A stretch of 64,000 nt of DNA, taken from the NCBI GenBank assembly GCA_016707205.1, contig JADJHZ010000015.1:25540-89539 (forward strand), read 5' to 3'. The DNA is from Haliscomenobacter sp. Its GTDB lineage: Bacteria; Bacteroidota; Bacteroidia; Chitinophagales; Saprospiraceae. The notes beneath the pieces are model-generated. The model did no database searches and was not told the origin of the DNA. It was given only the letters and a program-made list of their open reading frames with translations. A program made the position numbers and the translations under genes. Below are positions 61,835-64,000 of the stretch, piece by piece. Within the stretch, counting starts at the first letter, position 1. The number at the start of each line of letters is the position of its first letter.

Positions 61835-61874
61835 CACACACCCACACCCACACCCACACCCACACCCACACCCA
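61835..61874. repeat. Hexamer array CACACC beside tRNA-Val
   Basis: About six and a half units of CACACC. It is the reverse complement in sense of the GGTGTG array at 61399; the two flank the four-helix-bundle pseudogene as an inverted pair. Confidence 0.9.
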
Positions 61875-61880
61875 TTCTAG

Positions 61881-61955
61881 TGGGTAATACAGGATTCGAA
61901 CCTGTGACCTCTGCTCTGTCAAAGCAGCGCTCTAAACCAACTGAGCTAATTACCC
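61881..61955 (-). tRNA. tRNA-Val (GAC)
   Basis: The minus strand begins GGGTAATTAGCTCAG. Acceptor GGGTAAT/ATTACCC, D arm GCTC/GAGC, anticodon stem CTGCT/AGCAG with loop TTGACAG (anticodon GAC), and T arm with GGTTCGAATCC. 75 bases with discriminator A; CCA not encoded. Confidence 0.95.
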
Positions 61956-62013
61956 GATTAGCCGGGATAATGAACATCCGGCCCCCGACGAGCCCTTTTT
62001 TCCCGAGCGTGTG

Positions 62014-62021
62014 CAAAGATA
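62014..62021 (-). promoter_or_regulatory. Bacteroidota -7 box upstream of tRNA-Val
   Basis: The minus strand reads TATCTTTG, an exact TAnnTTTG, 58 bases before the tRNA 5' end. No clear -33 element. Confidence 0.4.
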
Positions 62022-62121
62022 AGGTATTCCCGGCATTTGAAAAAGAAGAGGCTGATTTTTCCCAAAAAAATCGGGTTGAAGAGTTGAATTTTATATTATA
62101 AATATATTTAATATATTTTTT

Positions 62122-62129
62122 TACCTTTG
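62122..62129 (+). promoter_or_regulatory. Bacteroidota -7 box for the small unknown gene
   Basis: TACCTTTG, an exact TAnnTTTG, after an AT-rich run, 73 bases before the ATG at 62203. Confidence 0.4.
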
Positions 62130-62202
62130 AGCAGCGTAACAGGTCAGTCGGTATTCTTTCCAAGGCCGCATGCCGGGAGTTTCGCCAACGTAATAAATAA
62201 CT

Positions 62203-62631
62203 ATGCAATCCTCTGTCACCGGTCTGTTTCCGCCAATGGCGGAGCGGACGCATGTTTTTTCATCCATTACGGCTGAAGTGGTTTTTGGCCAGAGCTCTAA
62301 AAAATGTGTTGGTGCGGGGATCTGTAGGATTATTCCTTACCTGGGGCATCGGTGGTCGCGGATAACAAACAGTCCATGCGTTTCCGCTCTTGGGAAACTA
62401 CAAAAGGACGAGCAGGGCTTAAGCCTTGTTTTTCGCAAATACGCCCTTTGCCCGACGCTACGAGAAACCTTTCTTTCCCGAAGCCACTTCGCCATGGATG
62501 AGCCTTTCGTTTTCCCTGCCCCTCTAGCAGAGATTCTTGGTCTTTTTTCCGCAGTTATTCCTGCCGGTAAGTACCCCATCCGCCCTCAGGACGGATTTAT
62601 CGCGATCTGGTTGGGAGAGGACAATCCGTAA
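62203..62631 (+). CDS. Small protein of unknown function with a KxCxGxGICxI motif
   Basis: 142 residues, no signal peptide, no TM helix. I do not recognise a named family. Features: SSKKCVGAGICRI at ~32-44, a middle segment LSLVFRKYAL, then EPFVFPAPLAEILGLFSAVIPAGKYPIRPQDGFIAIWLGED. The end reads like a beta-strand pair after a short helix. The Cys-Gly-Ile-Cys motif and a promoter box upstream favour a real gene. Neighbours (tRNA-Val, an Rpn remnant) say nothing about function. Confidence 0.55.
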   Translation: MQSSVTGLFPPMAERTHVFSSITAEVVFGQSSKKCVGAGICRIIPYLGHRWSRITNSPCVSALGKLQKDEQGLSLVFRKYALCPTLRETFLSRSHFAMDEPFVFPAPLAEILGLFSAVIPAGKYPIRPQDGFIAIWLGEDNP

Positions 62632-62696
62632 GCGGATGGGAGGCAAGCGAATTCATGCCTGGTTGCAGACCTGATCAGACGGTGTTGAAAAACAAT

Positions 62697-63232
62697 TCAG
62701 CCGGTTGACGGATCTACTAGTTGCCGCACCTGGTCTAATGAAAAGCCGGTAAGCGCCGCAAGGGTATCCAGGGGCAGGCCCTCTTCATGTCCTCGGAGAA
62801 TGACCTGGGCTTTTTCCATCTCGATGCCTTTTTCGATACCCACCTCGATGCCTTGCTCAATGCCTTTTTCAATGCCTCTCTCAATCCCTTTTTCAATCCC
62901 TTTTTCAATCCCTTTTTCAATACCCTGCTGCAGGATCATTTCATACGTGCTCATAATGTCTGTTTTTAACGATAGCGGCAACGGTTTAATGGCTTGGCGC
63001 AATTGTGCGGGAGAAATTTCGGTCACGCTGAAATAGTAAACGATAAACTCGCTCAAAAAGTTTCCCCTTGGCGTGCCGGCCAACGTCTGAAAAATGAGTA
63101 CCATGCGTTTGACCAACTCTTCAGGATGGCGGCTATATTTTTGGGTAAGCAACGCAGCCCGAACCCACGCATTGGCCACCTGGAGAATATCTTCATGAAC
63201 GCATCGTGGGGGTTTTGAATGGGGTTTGGCAT
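62697..63232 (-). pseudogene. Rpn / PD-(D/E)XK nuclease-family remnant with the nuclease core deleted
   Basis: The ATG at 63232 opens MPNPIQNPHDAFMKIF, a typical start of Rpn-like proteins, but the frame then leaves the family. In another frame, from about 63190, the C-terminal part follows: AWVRAALLTQKYSRHPEELVKRMV, GNFLSEFIVYYFSVTEIS, SLKTDIMSTYEMIL, and the tail of GIEKGIE repeats and a helix-turn-helix-like end (TLAALTGFSLDQVRQL). Between the two, the ~150-residue catalytic core is missing. The GIEKGIE tail is a 12-base tandem repeat at DNA level (about 62830-62935). The ATG at 63239 gives an open 180-residue frame, so a short protein could still be made. Confidence 0.75.
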
Positions 63233-63452
63233 GGGGCAAAGATAGTCATTTATAACAACATAAGCACGGTTGAAAAAAATTGAAACGGAGATTCTACGGA
63301 TGCAATAGCATGAAGTCAAAAGGTGAAATTTTGACGATCCTTCCCTTTCCGGCTTTATCCACAACTTTTGATTTTTGAGTTATCTTAGCCATGGAAAAGA
63401 AGGCCTTTGGGGCTGACTAAATCAGCAGGGCTTTATTAAAAACCCAACACCT

Positions 63453-64000
63453 ATGAACGCTTACGTCCTCGGCATTGATTACGGCACGGATTCCGTGCGC
63501 TCCATCCTCGTGGATGCCTCCAACGGCGCGGAAATCGCTACTTCCGTGTTTTATTACCCGCGCTGGAAGGCCGGCCTGTATTGCGACGCATCCAAAAACC
63601 AGTTCCGGCAGCATCCGCTGGATTACCTCGAAGGACTGGAATACACCGTCAAAAGCTGTTTGGAGCAGGCCGGGCCGGAGATTGCGGCCCAGGTGCGGGC
63701 CTTGTCGGTCGATACCACGGGCTCTACTCCGGTGGCAGTCAACGCCGAAGGAACGCCCCTCTCCTTGCTGCCGGGCTTTGAGGAGAACCCCCATGCGATG
63801 TTTTTTCTCTGGAAAGACCACACGGGCGTGCAGGAAGCGATGCAGATCAACGACCATGCCAGCAAGTTTCCGGTGAATTACCTCCGCTACGTTGGGGGAA
63901 TCTATTCCTCGGAGTGGTTTTGGGCGAAGCTGCTGCGGGCGCTTCGGGAAAACGAAGCCGTACGCGCCCATACCGCCTCCTGGGTGGAACACTGCGACTG
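63453..64000 (+). CDS. araB: Ribulokinase (FGGY family), 5' part, cut by window end
   Basis: 182 residues are visible and the frame is open at the window edge. The FGGY N-terminal domain shows the ribulokinase pattern LGIDYGTDSVRSILVDASNG, FYYPRW, CDASKNQFRQHPLDYLEGLE, ALSVDTTGSTPVAVNAEG and FFLWKDHT, and ends near GGIYSSEWFWAKLL. Ribulokinase phosphorylates ribulose in arabinose use. Other arabinose genes would be expected downstream, outside the window. A gene-free stretch of about 210 bases precedes it, with a near-match -7 box (TATCTTAG at 63381). Confidence 0.92.
   Translation, partial: MNAYVLGIDYGTDSVRSILVDASNGAEIATSVFYYPRWKAGLYCDASKNQFRQHPLDYLEGLEYTVKSCLEQAGPEIAAQVRALSVDTTGSTPVAVNAEGTPLSLLPGFEENPHAMFFLWKDHTGVQEAMQINDHASKFPVNYLRYVGGIYSSEWFWAKLLRALRENEAVRAHTASWVEHCD

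Noticed and set aside
61399..61874. Telomere-like GGTGTG/CACACC repeats as a chromosome end
   Set aside because: Short, interrupted, in the middle of a gene-dense region and inverted around a small gene; fits local amplification better.
61816..62253. 145-codon minus-strand frame
   Set aside because: Runs through the tRNA-Val gene and the hexamer array.
62735..63036. Plus- and minus-strand small frames of FNTLFNP- or KKGLKKG-type repeats
   Set aside because: They are other frames of the GIEKGIE-coding 12-base repeat in the Rpn remnant.

Overview
The window reads as a chromosomal segment of a Bacteroidota bacterium, most likely in or near the Saprospiria (Saprospiraceae / Lewinella / Haliscomenobacter type). 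The grounds are several type IX secretion (T9SS) C-terminal sorting domains, GEVED, SdrD-B-like and HYR-like adhesin modules, a SusC/SusD pair, -7 promoter boxes of the form TAnnTTTG, few recognisable Shine-Dalgarno sites, and many short intergenic tandem and inverted repeats. The species assignment is inference.

Layout. (1) 1-9.7 kb: one giant T9SS-exported surface protein, cut by the left edge of the window and with its frame broken near 2350-2510. (2) 9.8-13.2 kb: an SBBP-repeat protein ending in the same dockerin-like module as the giant protein but without a sorting domain. (3) 13.3-21.2 kb: a SufS-like aminotransferase, a secreted CocE-type hydrolase, an FKBP lipoprotein, a cytochrome c lipoprotein and a lipoprotein amidase. 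(4) 21.3-39.3 kb: a polysaccharide utilisation locus on the minus strand. It holds a propeller/LuxR-type regulator, a T9SS-exported GH144-like enzyme, a seven-module jelly-roll T9SS protein (frameshifted), a lipoprotein GH144 enzyme, a GH3 beta-glucosidase, SusC and SusD. The enzyme pair points to beta-1,2-glucan as substrate. (5) 39.4-50.7 kb: an esterase, a large M43 metalloprotease (frameshifted near its end), RmuC, a TonB receptor, ProC, and a MarR regulator that shares a perfect palindromic operator with a YceI-like gene. (6) 50.9-61.3 kb: minus-strand housekeeping genes (xseA-xseB-folK-deoxynucleoside kinase-ndh in close or overlapping order; phosphodiester glycosidase and CDF transporter; glf; SDR; acyl-ACP thioesterase-like) plus a sterol-desaturase-like gene on the plus strand. 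(7) 61.3-64 kb: tRNA-Pro(GGG) and tRNA-Val(GAC) around an amber-interrupted four-helix-bundle gene, a small unknown gene, a deleted Rpn/PD-(D/E)XK remnant, and the start of a ribulokinase.

Two themes run through the window. First, intergenic space is filled with repeats: arrays with periods of 6, 7, 8, 9 and 14 bases, 60-bp direct repeats, and MITE-like or REP-like palindromes. A heptamer array (TACGANN)n occurs three times, each time directly 5' of a start codon. Second, three large T9SS cargo genes are broken by small indels, which could be assembly or read error or real decay or switching. Raw reads are needed to tell.
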